The position numbers and the translations under genes are program-made. A stretch of DNA of 64,000 bases. Source: OLB6 sp964467455. GTDB taxonomy: Bacteria > Bacteroidota > Ignavibacteria > Kapaibacteriales > Kapaibacteriaceae. The notes under the pieces are model-generated. The model saw only the letters and a program-made list of their open reading frames with translations. It had not been told where the DNA came from and made no database searches. This document shows positions 63,451 through 64,000 of the stretch, in pieces (the first letter of the stretch is position 1; each line of letters opens with the position of its first letter). The stretch lies in contig CAYXQJ010000001.1 in NCBI GenBank assembly GCA_964467455.1, forward strand, positions 248,001-312,000, in the 5' to 3' direction.

Positions 63451-64000
63451 CTACCGCTTCCCAAAGGAGAAGATCGTTCCGAGTTTGAGTTTCCACACGA
63501 GGAAGGCGGCCTCATAGACGATGTTCTTACTCATCTTGGACTGTCCCTGCACACGATCCATGAAGATGATCGGGAGCTCGATGATCCGCGCACCGGTGCG
63601 CCATGCCTTATAGTTCATTTCGATCTGAAAGGCATAGCCGTTCGATCGGATCTTCTTCAGATCGATCTTGCGCAAGACGTCGGCACGAAAACACTTGAAT
63701 CCGCCGGTCGCATCGGCGATCGGCATCCCGGTGATGATCCGCGTGTACAGATTGGCGAACCAACTCAAGAGCAGTCGACTCATCGGCCAGTTGATCACGT
63801 TCACGCCGGAAATGTATCGTGAGCCGATGACAAGGTCATGATCAGCGATAGCATCACGGAAGCGGAGCAGATCCTTGGGATCGTGCGAGAAGTCGGCGTC
63901 CATCTGATAGATAGCCTCAAATCCCTCGTCGAGGGCATAAGCGAATCCCCGACAATAGGCCGTACCAAGACCGAGCTTGCCCTCGCGTTCGATGAGATGA
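63451..64000 (-). CDS. DPM1-like GT2 glycosyltransferase, 5' end outside the window
   Basis: The frame is open to the window edge; about 182 C-terminal residues are seen. YCRGFAYALDEGFEAIYQMDADFSHDP, GSRYISG with NWPMSRLLLSWFANLYTRIITG, DATGGFKCFRADVLRKID and YAFQIEMNYKAWRTGARIIELPIIFMDR are the hallmarks of bacterial polyprenol-phosphate mannose/glucose synthases (DPM1 group). They make lipid-linked sugar donors at the inner membrane. It lacks a C-terminal membrane domain. The stop lies 2 nt before the GTG of the next gene, so it heads an envelope-glycan/accA run. Confidence 0.9.
   Translation of the reverse strand, partial: HLIEREGKLGLGTAYCRGFAYALDEGFEAIYQMDADFSHDPKDLLRFRDAIADHDLVIGSRYISGVNVINWPMSRLLLSWFANLYTRIITGMPIADATGGFKCFRADVLRKIDLKKIRSNGYAFQIEMNYKAWRTGARIIELPIIFMDRVQGQSKMSKNIVYEAAFLVWKLKLGTIFSFGKR

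Overview
The window is a gene-dense, roughly balanced-GC stretch of chromosome from a Gram-negative bacterium of the Bacteroidota/Chlorobiota (FCB) kind. The evidence is secreted proteins with type IX secretion (T9SS) tails, several OmpA-family outer-membrane proteins, a type III glutamine synthetase, a Bacteroidota-style DksA/TraR protein, and promoter-like elements of the form TAnnTTTG/TAnnTTTC. An Ignavibacteria/Kapabacteria-like lineage fits best, but that placement is inference. I see no insertion sequences, phage genes or CRISPR arrays. Two tRNA genes (Leu-GAG, Lys-TTT) are present.

Layout. 1-5.3 kb: end of a TPR protein, a large repeat protein with GxDxY turns and HEAT repeats, and the ribosome quality control factor RqcH. 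5.3-12.3 kb: an OmpA/PD40 envelope protein and arginine decarboxylase on the minus strand, divergent from a Fur-family regulator and topoisomerase I. 12.3-17.7 kb: a secreted Ig-like protein, type III glutamine synthetase with an Lrp/AsnC regulator, and a peptidoglycan glycosyltransferase. 17.7-25.5 kb: a 15-bp repeat palindrome, RluD, LspA, a DksA-like protein, a histone H1-like protein, IleS and a histidine kinase. 25.6-33.4 kb (+): MurI, two peptide ABC permeases, HolA, an NTF2-like protein, a PHP phosphoesterase, RibH and a T9SS propeller protein. 33.4-42.4 kb (-): isocitrate dehydrogenase, then after tRNA-Leu a five-gene run (LysE exporter, OmpA, DUF1800, DUF1501 with Tat and T9SS signals, Tat-lipoprotein amine oxidase). 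42.4-49.2 kb: amino-acid permease, two outer-membrane proteins, Dxs, tRNA-Lys and a small secreted protein. 49.2-56.4 kb (-): aspartate ammonia-lyase with a complete RND efflux system. 56.4-64 kb: an MBL/beta-CASP nuclease, an ABC exporter, a pseudouridine-synthase-like protein without its catalytic motif, AccA, a glycosyltransferase fused to a trimmed sugar-phosphate transferase, and a partial DPM1-like glycosyltransferase.

Genes are tightly packed: many neighbours on one strand overlap by 4 nt, and several convergent pairs overlap at their stop codons. The strongest unexplained signals are these: (1) the heptamer AGGGGGC occurs about 40 times and accounts for most G5/C5 runs, in all reading frames and on both strands; (2) an A10 run at the end of the H1-like gene joins it in the -1 frame to the DksA-like gene; (3) heptamer/octamer tandem arrays fill intergenic gaps and intrude into coding sequence; (4) many start codons lie 3-8 nt downstream of the TAnnTTTG/C element, implying leaderless mRNAs; (5) two enzymes look catalytically degenerate.
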